The notes: generated by a model from the sequence alone, not told the origin. Positions 25,574 through 35,336 are shown, counted from the stretch's first letter. The stretch is 58,263 bases of DNA from Bdellovibrionales bacterium (GCA_021731045.1 JAKFYE010000012.1:1-58263), one strand, 5' to 3'. A program made the numbers and translations.

Positions 25574-25586
25574 AGCTTAAAACTAC

Positions 25587-26126
25587 TTATTTTTTCAAAA
25601 ATACCATAATGACGGCTTTTGACTTATGCCCGTTTAATCCTAAAAATCCGGTATCGTCATCACTTGGAGCCGCACCAGTAGCCACTGCATCCTTTTTAAT
25701 TTTCGCATTTGAAGTTTTAAATAGTTCAGACAACTTAGAAGGTCTTTCTGCCATGTTATAACTGTCAACTGACGAAATGTGTAAACCGTCTTTAATATAT
25801 TTTTTCACTTCTTTAATGCGATTATCTGCCAAAGTCACATCGGCTTTTGTGTGTTTAGTTTTTGGCAAAGGATATTCCTTATCCGACCAAGCGAGAATTT
25901 TTATATCTTCAACCTCGCCTAATTTGCGGGCTTCTGCGACAGCTTCGTTAATTTCTTTTTTTTGATCATCTGTTAGGGATGTATTACTAGTTCCAAAATT
26001 CACTTCTGAAACTTGGGCTGCCCCCATATTTTTTGCAAGTTGGTCGGTTTCGCTGCTAATCATTGCAAACGTATGCTGCGTGAAAAGTAAAATCGCCGTA
26101 GCTGTAATTGTCATAATGCTCGTCAT
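25587..26126 (-). CDS. Secreted hypothetical protein, 179 residues
   Basis: A hydrophobic N-terminus (MTSIMTITATAILLFTQHTF) is a likely signal peptide. The middle (DDQKKEINEAVAEARKLGEV, then IKILAWSDKEYP and ADNRIKEVKKYIK) resembles the beta-alpha-beta pattern of an OmpA-like domain, without the canonical GHTDxxG motif. No catalytic motif is seen. It is placed just upstream of the tandem-HAMP kinase operon, after a terminator hairpin. A periplasmic sensor or envelope role is possible but is inference only. Confidence 0.65.
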   Translation of the reverse strand: MTSIMTITATAILLFTQHTFAMISSETDQLAKNMGAAQVSEVNFGTSNTSLTDDQKKEINEAVAEARKLGEVEDIKILAWSDKEYPLPKTKHTKADVTLADNRIKEVKKYIKDGLHISSVDSYNMAERPSKLSELFKTSNAKIKKDAVATGAAPSDDDTGFLGLNGHKSKAVIMVFLKK

Positions 26127-26157
26127 AAATTCCTCTTTTTTTGAATTAAGTTAAAAG

Positions 26158-26178
26158 ACGCCGGGATGACTCCCGGCC
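26158..26178 (-). terminator. Terminator after the small membrane-protein gene
   Basis: GCCGGG and CCCGGC form a perfect GC stem with a 6-nt loop. T-rich sequence follows on both strands (TCTTTT on the minus side, CTTTTT on the plus side). It lies 12 bp past the stop of the gene at 26190-26492. Confidence 0.75.
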
Positions 26179-26189
26179 TTTTTAGTTTT

Positions 26190-26492
26190 TTAACTAGTCA
26201 TGTACTCGGCATCAGTTTCGTGACGTGCTGACGTCTCACTGTAGTCGGTCGTTGATCCCAAGTCCGGTGTAGGCGATGTTTTACTAGCACCTCGATTACG
26301 GTAGTATGCGTAAGCCGCTCCAGTTAGCCCTAATGCGGCAACTGTTCCCATAATTTTTGTCCAACGTCCTGAATTCTGCACACGACGACCGATCGCGCGA
26401 GATAGAGGAACACCTGAACGTGCTCTACCAGTAACGACGGCTGACTTTCTTTTCTTAGCTGCAGTTTTTCCTGCTTTATTTTGAGACTTCAT
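26190..26492 (-). CDS. Small basic protein with one membrane segment, 100 residues
   Basis: The ATG at 26492 (MKSQNKAGKTAAKKRK) has AAAGGAGAG just upstream and is preferred over the frame's longer 130-residue version, which would overlap the preceding gene. A very basic N-terminus (residues 1-45) is followed by a single hydrophobic helix (about 48-64, IMGTVAALGLTGAAYAYY) and an acidic Ser/Thr-rich tail. No family is recognised. It follows the 26512-26829 gene by 19 bp in the same orientation. Confidence 0.6.
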   Translation of the reverse strand: MKSQNKAGKTAAKKRKSAVVTGRARSGVPLSRAIGRRVQNSGRWTKIMGTVAALGLTGAAYAYYRNRGASKTSPTPDLGSTTDYSETSARHETDAEYMTS

Positions 26493-26511
26493 AGTTCTCT
26501 CCTTTGTTTGG

Positions 26512-26829
26512 TTAGTTAATTGTTGCTTCATTATCTTCTTGATCCTCTTGGCTTCGACGACGTTGAAATTTTTTGTCTTCACGTTTCAAAGAAGGATTAC
26601 GCCCGTCATCAATTTTAGTTGAAACTTCAATCTCCAAATCATTTAGAAAGTTTATCAATCCCCTACATGCAAATGAAACTGCCTGAAGGGCTACTGTTTC
26701 AACTTGCGGGTACTCACGAAATTGGTTTTCCATCATATTCACAAAGCGTGAAGCGGTTGATCCTTTTGATTCAGAATAATCTGTGTTGTTTTGTTGTTGA
26801 GCACGACGTTTACTTTTAGAATTTCTCAT
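26512..26829 (-). CDS. Small charged hypothetical protein, about 105 residues
   Basis: The ATG at 26829 (MRNSKSKRRAQQQNN) has AGGAG 8-9 bp upstream; a longer 128-residue version begins at 26898 without such a site. The protein is hydrophilic with a central predicted helical stretch (about residues 30-75) and a very polar C-terminus (KFQRRRSQEDQEDNEA). It has no signal peptide or known motif. It is the first gene of a two-gene unit between two hybrid kinases. Function unknown. Confidence 0.6.
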   Translation of the reverse strand: MRNSKSKRRAQQQNNTDYSESKGSTASRFVNMMENQFREYPQVETVALQAVSFACRGLINFLNDLEIEVSTKIDDGRNPSLKREDKKFQRRRSQEDQEDNEATIN

Positions 26830-26973
26830 TCTTCCATCTCCTTTTTTTAAAAAGCATGATTCAAGATACTGCAAGCCTGCGGCCACAAGGTTACCCAATA
26901 AACTTACTTTTTAAATATTTTTTGGGGTAAACTGCCCCGACAAATAAAACTAAGAGATATTATTTCTCATAAA

Positions 26974-29900
26974 TTAGAGCGGAAGATTAGGATCCGAGAG
27001 CGCTTGAGACGGCTTTAGATATTGACTTAAACTTGAATACAAAGCCTCGCGATTTACTGGCTTACTTAAATAATTGTTAAAGCCTTTACTTAAACAGTCT
27101 TCTCGATCGCCGTTCATCGCATTTGCCGTGAGCGCAATGATAATACCTTTGTAGTTTTTTTCTCTTAAAATACGCAAGGTTTCAAATCCATCCATTCCGG
27201 GCATTTGAATATCCATCAAAATTACATCGTAATTACGCTTCATGGCCTTTTCTATAGCTACCGCACCACTTTCAGCAAAGTCCGTCTTTACACCAAGTTT
27301 TGAAACAAATCGCTGAACCAAAACACGATTATCATGAGCGTCGTCGACTATTAAAACCGTACCGTCAAAATTTGTTTTATTTAAAGTTACAATTGGCTTT
27401 ACTAATGGCGAAGCTTGCAGCTCCTCAACCAGCTCGACTTCAACTGTCAAAATAAATTGACTACCTTTATTTAACGCACTTTCTTTTAAGACCAAATCTC
27501 CATTTAATAATTGTGCTAATTGGCGCGAAAGAAACAGCCCTAAACCTGTTCCGCCAAATCTGCGTGTTGTTGAGCTATCAGCCTGAGCAAAGGCTTTAAA
27601 GAGCTCTGACGATTGTTCTGAAGAAATTCCAATACCGGTGTCGACAATTTTAATTTCCAAAATTTGTTTTTTAGAATTCGATGAAGGTTTCAGCTCAAAG
27701 GAAACTTCGATCTGACCTTTTTCAGTAAACTTAATCGCATTACCAACAATATTAATCAGCATCTGTCTCAATCGCGTTGGGTCCGACAAAATATAATTTG
27801 GAATTTTAGATAAGTAAACTACATCAAAACGCAACGACTTCTCAATCGCTTGAGGTCGCAAAAGCGATATGACTTCTTCGATTAGTAGCGGCAAAGAAAA
27901 CGCGACTTGTTCTATAAAAATTCGCTCAGATTCAATTTTTGAAATATCGAGAATTTCGCCCACAATACGCAAAAGTTGTTCGCCATTTCTTAGAATTGTA
28001 GAAATAGCTTTTTCTTGTTCACCATCTAATTTTTTATCTTCAAGGAGTAACTGAGCAAATCCTATCATAGCTCCTAGTGGCGTACGTATTTCATGACTCA
28101 TATTTGCTAAAAACGAACTCTTAGCCCGACTTGCTTTCTTAGCCTTTCTAAAAAGATCAGCATTTTCAATAGCAAAGAAAGCGCGTTTAGATAGGTCTTG
28201 AGCTACCGAAAGATCGCGTCCATCATAAATTCTTTTCGACTCCGTCGTGATAAAGGTTAAAGTACCCAAGACCTTCCCGTAAGATTTTAAAGGTACGATC
28301 ATCATTGAATGCAACCCTAATTTTCTTAAGAACTCCAAGTGCTCGGGAGACTTGGCCCTTAATCTCAGTAGGTCGTCTGTAATTTCGGGAACTATCTTGG
28401 GTATCCCACTCTGAACGACTTCGGCTAAGCTGCTCGGTGCGCCCCAATCAATAGGGTATTTTGCACGAAACTGTTCTGCTGTTTTCACTTTTTCTGCATC
28501 TTGATGCGCTAAAATTTGTTCAACAGGCTGACCATCCTGTCCCAAGAGGTGAATCACACACCAATCTGCCATATATGTAGTAATCGATTTAGCAAAAGAC
28601 TTGAGCATGATGTCCTTATCTAAAGACTCATTTAACTTTGAACTGGCTTGCGATAAAAATACCAGTTGTTCTGCGCTTTTCTCTGCCTCGGCACGCGCAA
28701 TTTGTTCACGCAACAAAACTTGTTTTTGTAGTTCGGCGATTTTTCTTTCGGTAATGTCTTCAGAAATACCCAACAAATATTGAGCCTTTCCGTCTCGATC
28801 AAAAATCGGAATCTTTTTTGTGTGCAAATATCTTATCCCATTTCGAGTCGTCAACGGTTCATCAGGTATATCTACCACCACTCGCCCATCGATAACGGCG
28901 CGATCTTTAGAGGTAAAGAAATCGGCCTCGTCTTTTGGAAAAAAATCATAGTCGTTTTTTCCAATCAAGGCCTCTCTCGAGTATCCAATAAGATCTTCAC
29001 CTGCTTTATTAAAACGAACAAATCGTAAATCTTTGGCGTCTTTCACAAAAATCATATTGGGTATATTTTCGATAACGCTATCCAAAAAATACTTTGAATG
29101 CTTAACTTGGTCTGCTGCCTTTTCTCGTTCTGCAACTTCGTGCCTTAGCTCCTCGTTTGCGATAAGTAACTCTTGAGTTCGTTTTGCAACCCGATCTTCG
29201 AGATCGGAATAAGCTTTGCTTAGTGCGGCTTCCGACTTCTTGCGCTCGCTAATATCGAGGACAAAGGTCATCAGTTTATTTTCGCTTAACAACGTCGTGC
29301 CAACAAGGACTGGAACATGTTGTCCATTGCGATGCACATATGATTTTTCATAAGGTGTAATCGTGCCATATTTTTGCAATTCCGCCAGTGCTCTTACACT
29401 CATCTCCCTTTCTTCATCAGGAGTTAAGACTTTCCAATTCAATTCTCCACATTTTAAAGCGTTTTGGTCATAACCTATTAGTTTTAAGAAATACTGATTC
29501 GCATCTAAAATTTTTCCATTTAAGTCACTAAACAGCAGGCCTATGAGTTCTGATTCAAAAATATGACCAAATCGAATTTCGCTCTGACGCAGAGACTGTT
29601 GTGCGAGTTTATAATTAAAGAAAGTATTCTGAATTTTTTGTTTGGATTTTCTTAATGCCAAGCACAGGCAAGAAATTACTAGACAATCAAACATAAAAAA
29701 CAGAACTCGAATCATCCACAGTTTACTCGAGAGAATTTCCACCATATCTGGAACGTTAAAAAAATACTGGGCAAAAAATACGGACAAAAACGTGGCTAAA
29801 AGACCTTGAACAAAGCCCCCATACCAAGCGCTTAAACCTACAGCCGAAAAAAATAATAAAAATGGGCTTTCTAATAAAAAATAACGGTTTAAAACTACTT

Positions 29901-29991
29901 TAAGACACCCGATAGAACCGACAAACAATAAGGTAAGGGCGAAAGGTTTAAGCTTTTGAATGATCTTCAACAAAATATCTATTCCTCTCAT
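26974..29991 (-). CDS. Membrane-anchored hybrid histidine kinase (TM-PAS-PAS-GAF-HisKA-HATPase-REC)
   Basis: The N-terminus has three to four membrane helices in a DUF4118/KdpD-like arrangement (about 10-115). Two PAS domains follow (about 130-255 and 295-420; LIGYDQNALKCG, ENIPNMIFVKDAKDL). Next come a GAF domain (about 440-620), HisKA (LANMSHEIRTPLGAMIG), HATPase (GNAIKFTEKG, GGTGLGLFLSRQLA) and a C-terminal receiver (VILMDIQMPGMDGFE). The receiver ends much like those of the kinases at 18826 and 33531 (LSKPVNREALY), which suggests paralogy. No ribosome site is obvious at the ATG. Signal unknown. Confidence 0.92.
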   Translation of the reverse strand: MRGIDILLKIIQKLKPFALTLLFVGSIGCLKVVLNRYFLLESPFLLFFSAVGLSAWYGGFVQGLLATFLSVFFAQYFFNVPDMVEILSSKLWMIRVLFFMFDCLVISCLCLALRKSKQKIQNTFFNYKLAQQSLRQSEIRFGHIFESELIGLLFSDLNGKILDANQYFLKLIGYDQNALKCGELNWKVLTPDEEREMSVRALAELQKYGTITPYEKSYVHRNGQHVPVLVGTTLLSENKLMTFVLDISERKKSEAALSKAYSDLEDRVAKRTQELLIANEELRHEVAEREKAADQVKHSKYFLDSVIENIPNMIFVKDAKDLRFVRFNKAGEDLIGYSREALIGKNDYDFFPKDEADFFTSKDRAVIDGRVVVDIPDEPLTTRNGIRYLHTKKIPIFDRDGKAQYLLGISEDITERKIAELQKQVLLREQIARAEAEKSAEQLVFLSQASSKLNESLDKDIMLKSFAKSITTYMADWCVIHLLGQDGQPVEQILAHQDAEKVKTAEQFRAKYPIDWGAPSSLAEVVQSGIPKIVPEITDDLLRLRAKSPEHLEFLRKLGLHSMMIVPLKSYGKVLGTLTFITTESKRIYDGRDLSVAQDLSKRAFFAIENADLFRKAKKASRAKSSFLANMSHEIRTPLGAMIGFAQLLLEDKKLDGEQEKAISTILRNGEQLLRIVGEILDISKIESERIFIEQVAFSLPLLIEEVISLLRPQAIEKSLRFDVVYLSKIPNYILSDPTRLRQMLINIVGNAIKFTEKGQIEVSFELKPSSNSKKQILEIKIVDTGIGISSEQSSELFKAFAQADSSTTRRFGGTGLGLFLSRQLAQLLNGDLVLKESALNKGSQFILTVEVELVEELQASPLVKPIVTLNKTNFDGTVLIVDDAHDNRVLVQRFVSKLGVKTDFAESGAVAIEKAMKRNYDVILMDIQMPGMDGFETLRILREKNYKGIIIALTANAMNGDREDCLSKGFNNYLSKPVNREALYSSLSQYLKPSQALSDPNLPL

Positions 29992-30079
29992 TTAAGGATC
30001 TATCTATTCATATAAAAAGTCCAAATTTGCAAGAGTGGAATTGCGACTCGGCTAAGATTGACGTAGACCTACCGCAATT

Positions 30080-30679
30080 TTACATTCGAGTCGCATTATT
30101 AGTGCTGACGTCGCTAGTCTGAAAAGATTTTTGTTTTTTTTGTTGCGAAAACACTTCGATCAGTTTTGCATTAAATGCCGGCAAATCTTGAGGTTTACGG
30201 CTTGTCACCCAAGCGTTATCGACCACGACTTCTTCATCTACCCACTCCGCTCCGGCATTTTCTAAATCAGTTCTGAGCGATGGCCAAGACGTCATTTTGT
30301 GATCTTCAACATAGCCTGTTTCAACCAATGTCCAAGCAGCATGGCAAATGGCCGCAATAGGCTTTCCATCTTCTACAAATGCCGAAACAAATCCCACAGC
30401 ATTTTGATCTGCGCGCAATTTGTCAGCATTGATAACTCCGCCCGGCAGAACGAGCCCGGTGTAGTCACCAACCATTGCCTGATAAACAATTTTATCCACA
30501 CGAATAGCTTGCCCCCAGTTATCATCTTTCCAAGAGCGGATTGAGCCTTCTTTCAGCGAAATAATTTCTACCGTTCCTCCGGCTTCCTCTATGGCTTTTT
30601 TAGGTTCAAGAAGCTCAGACTCTTCAAATCCATCAGTGGCAAGAATGGCAATTTTTCGATTTGCTAATTTTTGTTTCAT
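30080..30679 (-). CDS. DJ-1/PfpI family protein (YhbO-like)
   Basis: A class I glutamine-amidotransferase-like fold. The nucleophile elbow AAICHAAW has Cys112 and His113, with Glu20 near the N-terminus (DGFEESE), the usual triad of the PfpI/YhbO group. GLVLPGG (75-81) and a typical SRKPQDLPAF tail agree. Members act in stress protection, proposed as deglycases, glyoxalases or proteases. The start has AAGGAGCC upstream and lies 15 bp past the Rieske oxidoreductase stop, so the two are co-transcribed in a stress-type cluster. Confidence 0.92.
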   Translation of the reverse strand: MKQKLANRKIAILATDGFEESELLEPKKAIEEAGGTVEIISLKEGSIRSWKDDNWGQAIRVDKIVYQAMVGDYTGLVLPGGVINADKLRADQNAVGFVSAFVEDGKPIAAICHAAWTLVETGYVEDHKMTSWPSLRTDLENAGAEWVDEEVVVDNAWVTSRKPQDLPAFNAKLIEVFSQQKKQKSFQTSDVSTNNATRM

Positions 30680-30694
30680 GATGGCTCCTTTTTA

Positions 30695-32281
30695 TCAATG
30701 GTCATGCGCCAATCTTTCGCTTTCGAAAGTGGGCAAAATATGTGTACCGGGCATAAAAATATCTAATGAATTGATCAGCGCTAAATCTTTAACAGCGGGC
30801 CCTTCTACTACTCTACCATCGCAATTAAATCGTGAGCCATGACATGGGCAATCCCAAGATTTTTCGACGGTATTCCATGCGACTACACATCCTAAATGGG
30901 GACATGTCGCCGAACGGAGTTCGAGCTGACCACTTGTGTTTTTATAAGCTGCAATCGGCTTAAGACCCTTTCTCAAAACTAAACCTTCGCCGTGTCTTAA
31001 GTTTTCTAAGTCAGAATTCTGCTTAGCTGTAAACCACTCTTTGTACTGGCTAGCCGCATTTAAGTTTTCTTTTAAAAATGTTCCAATCGAATGCAAATTA
31101 ACTCGCGATGGATTATAAATAGCTTCCCAATCATTCTTACGTCCCATAATTTGATCCGTAATTAATAAGGCTCCAATTGTACTGTATGTCATTCCGGTTC
31201 CAGAATGACCCGTAATAACGTAAACGTTCTCACGATCCATAGGATTATGACCTAAATACGCTAAACCATCGACAGGTTCCATCACCTGACCTGACCATTT
31301 GTTTACAAGTGCTCCAACCATCGAAAATCTTCGGCGTGTCCAATTTTCCAGGCGTTTAAAGCAGTCCTCTGGATTTTTATTTTGTCCTGTCTTGTGATCT
31401 TCTCCACCCACAATTAAAAAGTCTTTGTCGTTCAATTCACTCTTTGCCGTACGGACGTAGTGATAAGGATCTAGCGTATCCCAGTATAATCCTTTCGCGA
31501 CGCTTGCGCGCGGAATCTCAAACGTAAGAACGTAACTTCGATAAGGTGCTTGTTTTGTATGAATGGCAAATATGTCGTTAATAGGTGAATTTGTAGCTAC
31601 GACAATGTTCTTTGCGTTTACGTAAAAACCTTCTTGCGTTTTTACATACGCGGCGTCTCCACCATGAACCTCAACGATATGAGTTTCTGTAAATATTTTT
31701 CCGCTACCTTTTAAGATACATTGCGCCAGTCCATTTAAATATTTCATTGGATGAAGTTCCAGTTGATCCGGAAAGCACAACGCAGGTCCGGTATCAAAAG
31801 ATTCGAGCGGCGCTTGCGTTACAATTGTAACATCTAGCAAACCCATTCTACGGGCAGCCGTTAGTTCTTTAAAAAGAACTTCCTCAGAGGTTTCAAGGGT
31901 GGAAAAAAGATAACCGTCTACAAGCTCAATATTGCATTCGATGTTTTCGTTTTTAACAATGTCTATTACTTTTTTAATTGCGGCGATATGGCTTTGCGCG
32001 ACTTTACGTGTGATATCTTCGCCGTGATATTTTTCCAAAGTAAAATAGCGTTCATCTAAAGCAGTCACAAATTGGGCCGTGGTCCGTCCAGTTTGTCCAT
32101 TCCCTAATTTGCTGCTTTCTAAAACACAGACTTTTTGACCTTCCTTCAATAAAAGGTAAGCGGCCGTTAAGCCCGCAATACCTCCTCCGATAACACAGAC
32201 ATCCGTCTCTATCGAACTCGTCAGAGGGAATGTATACGGTAGCGCGATCTCATTCCATAACGGTTGCGTGTCATGATCCAT
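30695..32281 (-). CDS. FAD-dependent oxidoreductase with C-terminal Rieske [2Fe-2S] domain
   Basis: The ATG at 32281 (MDHDTQPLWNEI) fits the GGAG eight bases upstream better than the earlier GTG/ATG codons. Residues of about 25-400 form a DadA/glycine-oxidase-type FAD domain (VCVIGGGIAGLTAAYLL near 27-43; GHSGTGMTYSTIG near 360). The C-terminal 90 residues hold the Rieske cluster CPHLGC and CPCHGS, with two Cys and two His. This fusion is known in the 'FAD oxidoreductase/Rieske' group; the substrate is unclear. It lies between DJ-1/PfpI and YflT-like stress genes. Confidence 0.9.
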   Translation of the reverse strand: MDHDTQPLWNEIALPYTFPLTSSIETDVCVIGGGIAGLTAAYLLLKEGQKVCVLESSKLGNGQTGRTTAQFVTALDERYFTLEKYHGEDITRKVAQSHIAAIKKVIDIVKNENIECNIELVDGYLFSTLETSEEVLFKELTAARRMGLLDVTIVTQAPLESFDTGPALCFPDQLELHPMKYLNGLAQCILKGSGKIFTETHIVEVHGGDAAYVKTQEGFYVNAKNIVVATNSPINDIFAIHTKQAPYRSYVLTFEIPRASVAKGLYWDTLDPYHYVRTAKSELNDKDFLIVGGEDHKTGQNKNPEDCFKRLENWTRRRFSMVGALVNKWSGQVMEPVDGLAYLGHNPMDRENVYVITGHSGTGMTYSTIGALLITDQIMGRKNDWEAIYNPSRVNLHSIGTFLKENLNAASQYKEWFTAKQNSDLENLRHGEGLVLRKGLKPIAAYKNTSGQLELRSATCPHLGCVVAWNTVEKSWDCPCHGSRFNCDGRVVEGPAVKDLALINSLDIFMPGTHILPTFESERLAHDH

Positions 32282-32300
32282 AGCCATCACTCCATTAATT

Positions 32301-32328
32301 AAAAGGAGCCTCAGTAAGGGCTCCTTTT
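32301..32328. terminator. Bidirectional terminator
   Basis: AAAAGGAGCC and GGCTCCTTTT (within 32301-32328) form a stem around a short loop, with A and T runs at the ends. It lies 11 bp past the stop of the gene at 32339-32941 and 20 bp before the oxidoreductase start. Confidence 0.75.
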
Positions 32329-32338
32329 AAAAAGAATG

Positions 32339-32941
32339 TTACAGTTGAGGGGGTGGAGGAAATTGACTTCCTACATCTGCTTTTTTAGCATTGTATGTTT
32401 CTGTTCTTGTTTTTTGTTCAGACGTTGCCGAAATATCGCGAGCACCCGAATTCTCAAGAATCACTTTAGCTTTAGTGGCCCAACTCGAGTCATCGACGTG
32501 GACAGACAAAAGAAACCCGCCGTCTTTCACGATGGTTTCATAACGTTTAGCTTCGTATTCAGGAATACCCAAACCTACAAGAGCTCCTGTTAATCCACCC
32601 AAAGCTCCCGCTAATCCCGCACCCGCAATTGCTGCCACAATAGGACCAGCAGCGACAAACGGTCCAATTCCTGGAATGGCTAAAGCACCAATGCCTGCTA
32701 ACCAACCGAGGGTGCCTCCAATAGCGAATCCTCCGGTAACACCCATGGCAGCACCTTCAGGTGCTTTAGTTGCTTTTTCATGAGCAAAGTCACGCGTGTC
32801 ATCTGAGTTAGGAAGTAAAACCGAAATATCAGAATTACGAAAGTCATGTGCCTTTAGAGCACTCACACAATTTTCCAATTCTATTCTCGTTTTAAAAATT
32901 CCAAAAACCGCTTTATTCCCTTTTTTATTTTCATAGCTCAT
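32339..32941 (-). CDS. YflT-domain-like stress protein with glycine-rich membrane segments
   Basis: The N-terminus (AVFGIFKTRIELENCVSALK, then FRNSDISVLLP) matches the ferredoxin-like YflT/'heat-induced stress protein' domain (about 10-55). A long Gly/Ala-rich hydrophobic middle (about 75-140, GGTLGWLAGIGALAIPGIGP) can form two membrane or membrane-associated helices. A second small domain follows (VHVDDSSWATKAKVILENSG). Such proteins are common in general-stress regulons; the molecular role is not known. Ribosome site AAGGAGAAG. A terminator follows, so it ends its transcript. Confidence 0.75.
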   Translation of the reverse strand: MSYENKKGNKAVFGIFKTRIELENCVSALKAHDFRNSDISVLLPNSDDTRDFAHEKATKAPEGAAMGVTGGFAIGGTLGWLAGIGALAIPGIGPFVAAGPIVAAIAGAGLAGALGGLTGALVGLGIPEYEAKRYETIVKDGGFLLSVHVDDSSWATKAKVILENSGARDISATSEQKTRTETYNAKKADVGSQFPPPPQL

Positions 32942-32964
32942 TTTCTTCTCCTTGTTTTGATTAA

Positions 32965-33342
32965 TTAACGATTTTGAATCTGCAATTCGTTGCGAACATC
33001 TTCTGCACCAACTTTTTGTTGTGCAATGGAGGCAATTTTAGATCGCTCGGACTCAGTGCGAACCGGTCCACGTAATGTGATCACTCCATTTATCGTTATA
33101 ATTTTAATATTTTTCGCGTAGACAGAAAGCTCTTTATTACTTGAAATTTCCTCGCGGACTTGTCGGGTAAGTTCGACGTCGGCGCTACTTCCTCGAGATT
33201 GATCCTCAGGAGTCAAATTTGTTGAATTTTGATCTCGCGAATTAATCGCAGTGTTATCTGGCTTTGTTTTAGCTGCCTCCGCTAAAGCTAAATGCATGGT
33301 AGAAGTTGTTATAAGAACTAATGCGATAATTAGTTTCGTCAT
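32965..33342 (-). CDS. Periplasmic BON-domain protein
   Basis: A signal peptide (about 1-22) and a polar linker are followed by one BON domain (about 55-125). The domain includes DVELTRQVREEISSNKELSV, then NIKIITINGVITLRGPV and a final strand EDVRNELQIQNR. BON domains bind phospholipid or envelope surfaces (OsmY-type) and are usually osmotic or envelope-stress induced. A strong AAGGAG precedes the ATG. It lies 23 bp upstream of the YflT-like gene, most likely one transcript. Confidence 0.88.
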   Translation of the reverse strand: MTKLIIALVLITTSTMHLALAEAAKTKPDNTAINSRDQNSTNLTPEDQSRGSSADVELTRQVREEISSNKELSVYAKNIKIITINGVITLRGPVRTESERSKIASIAQQKVGAEDVRNELQIQNR

Positions 33343-33530
33343 TTTTTCTCCTTAGGTGTTTAAGTCTACTTCAGTGAATTGCGAAAGCTATGCCGTTGGT
33401 TTAATTACATATAGGTTTTTTTGAAAAATAATCTGGGTACTTTTTCCTCAGAATTCAGACATGGTGGGGATATCTACCCCGAACCTCGAAATTTAAACTG
33501 CCCACTATCGAATGAAGTTATAGTTTGGAT

Positions 33531-35165
33531 TTAATTTGGATGAATCACTCGTAAGGGTCTCGGGATAAGCGAAGCATTCTTAGCGACAAGCTCCAAAAGA
33601 GTGACACGATTGATTGGTTTTGAAGCATAGTCATCACAGCCACAAGCCAAGCATCGATCACGTTCTTCTTTCATTGCATGAGCCGTAAAGGCGATAATTG
33701 GTTTTTTGTAACCTTGACTTCGTAGTTTTGCCGTAGCTGCATAGCCATCAATTTCTGGCATTTGAATATCCATAAGCACGACATCCGGGTATGTGGTTAA
33801 TGCCTTTTTTACGCCTTCTGCACCGTCATTTGCGCAGTCGACCTCGGCACCAGCTCTTTCTAAAAGACGTTTGACAAGCATTTGTGAATCGCTGGTGTCG
33901 TCCACTACTAATACACGCACGCCCTTCAACTCAATATCTTGATGAACTGACGCTTCCACAGCAATAGACGGGACGAGGGCATCTACCATCGGCGTCTCTG
34001 TTAGAGGCCCGACGTCAATTGTGGCTTTAAAAATAGAGCCCATACCAGACGAGAATACGAGCTCTACATCTCCACCCAAGGCACGCGCAAGATTTCGGGC
34101 TAAAATTAGACCCAAACCTGTTCCTCCATATTTGCGATTAATCGTGCTATCAGCCTGACCAAAAGGTTCAAAAATTTTACTTCTCTGACTTTTGCAAATA
34201 CCTGGTCCATTATCAGTAATGAAAAATGCAATTTGATTTTTATTTGGAGAAAAAAGAGTCTGTAGTTTTATCTCTATTATACCCTTTTGGCTAAACTTGA
34301 TGGCATTGCCAATTAAGTTTATAAGGATTTGTCGCACACGCGTCCGGTCTGATTGAACAAAACGTGGGATAGGACCTTCATTGCGAAGCTTCAATTCGAT
34401 CGATTTGTTCTTTGGGCCTTGAAACAAAAAAAATACTTCATTGACCATTTCGATAAGATCAAACGTCGCGTGTTCAATATTTAGCCGTCCAGCTTCGATT
34501 TTTGAAAGATCTAGTATTTCGTTAATGATTTTAGAGAGATGTTGTCCATTACGACGAATAATTTCAATTAATCCCAATCTCTCTTCGTGAGGTATATGAT
34601 CTTCAGAAAGGACCTCCGTATATCCTAAAATGGCAGAAAGAGGAGTCCTAATTTCATGGCTCATGTTGGCAAGAAATACCGATTTGGATTGAGAACTCTT
34701 CATTGCGACTTCACGTTCGTTTAATAATTCGACTTCGACACTTTTTCTTTCCGTAGCTTGACGAATAACTCGGGCTAAAAGTTTAGACGAAAGCTCGCCT
34801 TTTTCTAGATAATCTTGAGCGCCTTTACGAAAAACATCCCTTGCTAAAAGTTCGTCTAAAGAATCAGTTAATAAAACGATCGGTACATTCGGATTTTTTA
34901 TTCTTAGTTTATTTAGACTGTCCATACCCGACTCATCAGACGAAACGAAGTCCATAATAATAAGATTAAAAATTATGGTTTCTAGAGCCTGCATGGCTCC
35001 ACTAAAAGTTGAGACTTGTATGACTTTTACCTCATAAAAAGGGATGCTAAACAAAGTTTCTATCATTGTATTAGCTAGTGACAAATCTTGTTCAATAAGC
35101 AGAACATACATTTTATTTGCATTCTGACTAATATTGAGGGTGTTGATACTTTTTGCGCTTTTCAA
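33531..35165 (-). CDS. Hybrid histidine kinase: REC-HisKA-HATPase-REC
   Basis: The start is TTG with a clear GGAG six bases upstream (LKSAKSINTLNIS, read as Met). An N-terminal receiver carries Asp72 (LIIMDFVSSDESG). HisKA follows with His170 (LANMSHEIRTPLSAILG), then HATPase (GNAIKFSQKG, GGTGLGLILARNLA) and a C-terminal receiver (VVLMDIQMPEIDGYA, then YASKPINRVTLLE). No sensor or membrane domain exists, so the input is probably phosphotransfer or protein contact. It is upstream of the BON/YflT genes by about 190 bp and closely resembles the kinase at 18826. Confidence 0.92.
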   Translation of the reverse strand: MKSAKSINTLNISQNANKMYVLLIEQDLSLANTMIETLFSIPFYEVKVIQVSTFSGAMQALETIIFNLIIMDFVSSDESGMDSLNKLRIKNPNVPIVLLTDSLDELLARDVFRKGAQDYLEKGELSSKLLARVIRQATERKSVEVELLNEREVAMKSSQSKSVFLANMSHEIRTPLSAILGYTEVLSEDHIPHEERLGLIEIIRRNGQHLSKIINEILDLSKIEAGRLNIEHATFDLIEMVNEVFFLFQGPKNKSIELKLRNEGPIPRFVQSDRTRVRQILINLIGNAIKFSQKGIIEIKLQTLFSPNKNQIAFFITDNGPGICKSQRSKIFEPFGQADSTINRKYGGTGLGLILARNLARALGGDVELVFSSGMGSIFKATIDVGPLTETPMVDALVPSIAVEASVHQDIELKGVRVLVVDDTSDSQMLVKRLLERAGAEVDCANDGAEGVKKALTTYPDVVLMDIQMPEIDGYAATAKLRSQGYKKPIIAFTAHAMKEERDRCLACGCDDYASKPINRVTLLELVAKNASLIPRPLRVIHPN

Positions 35166-35336
35166 GTAGACTCCAGCTTACAATGATAAATAAAACCTGT
35201 TTAGCATCGTACGCTTAACACCATGATTTTGGAATGTCCAGCACCTAAATTAAAGAATATCTTGCTAACGTGATAATATTTTAACATTAACCAAATCAAA
35301 AAAATTGCGAATTCTCAGTAAAACGAAATTCATTTA

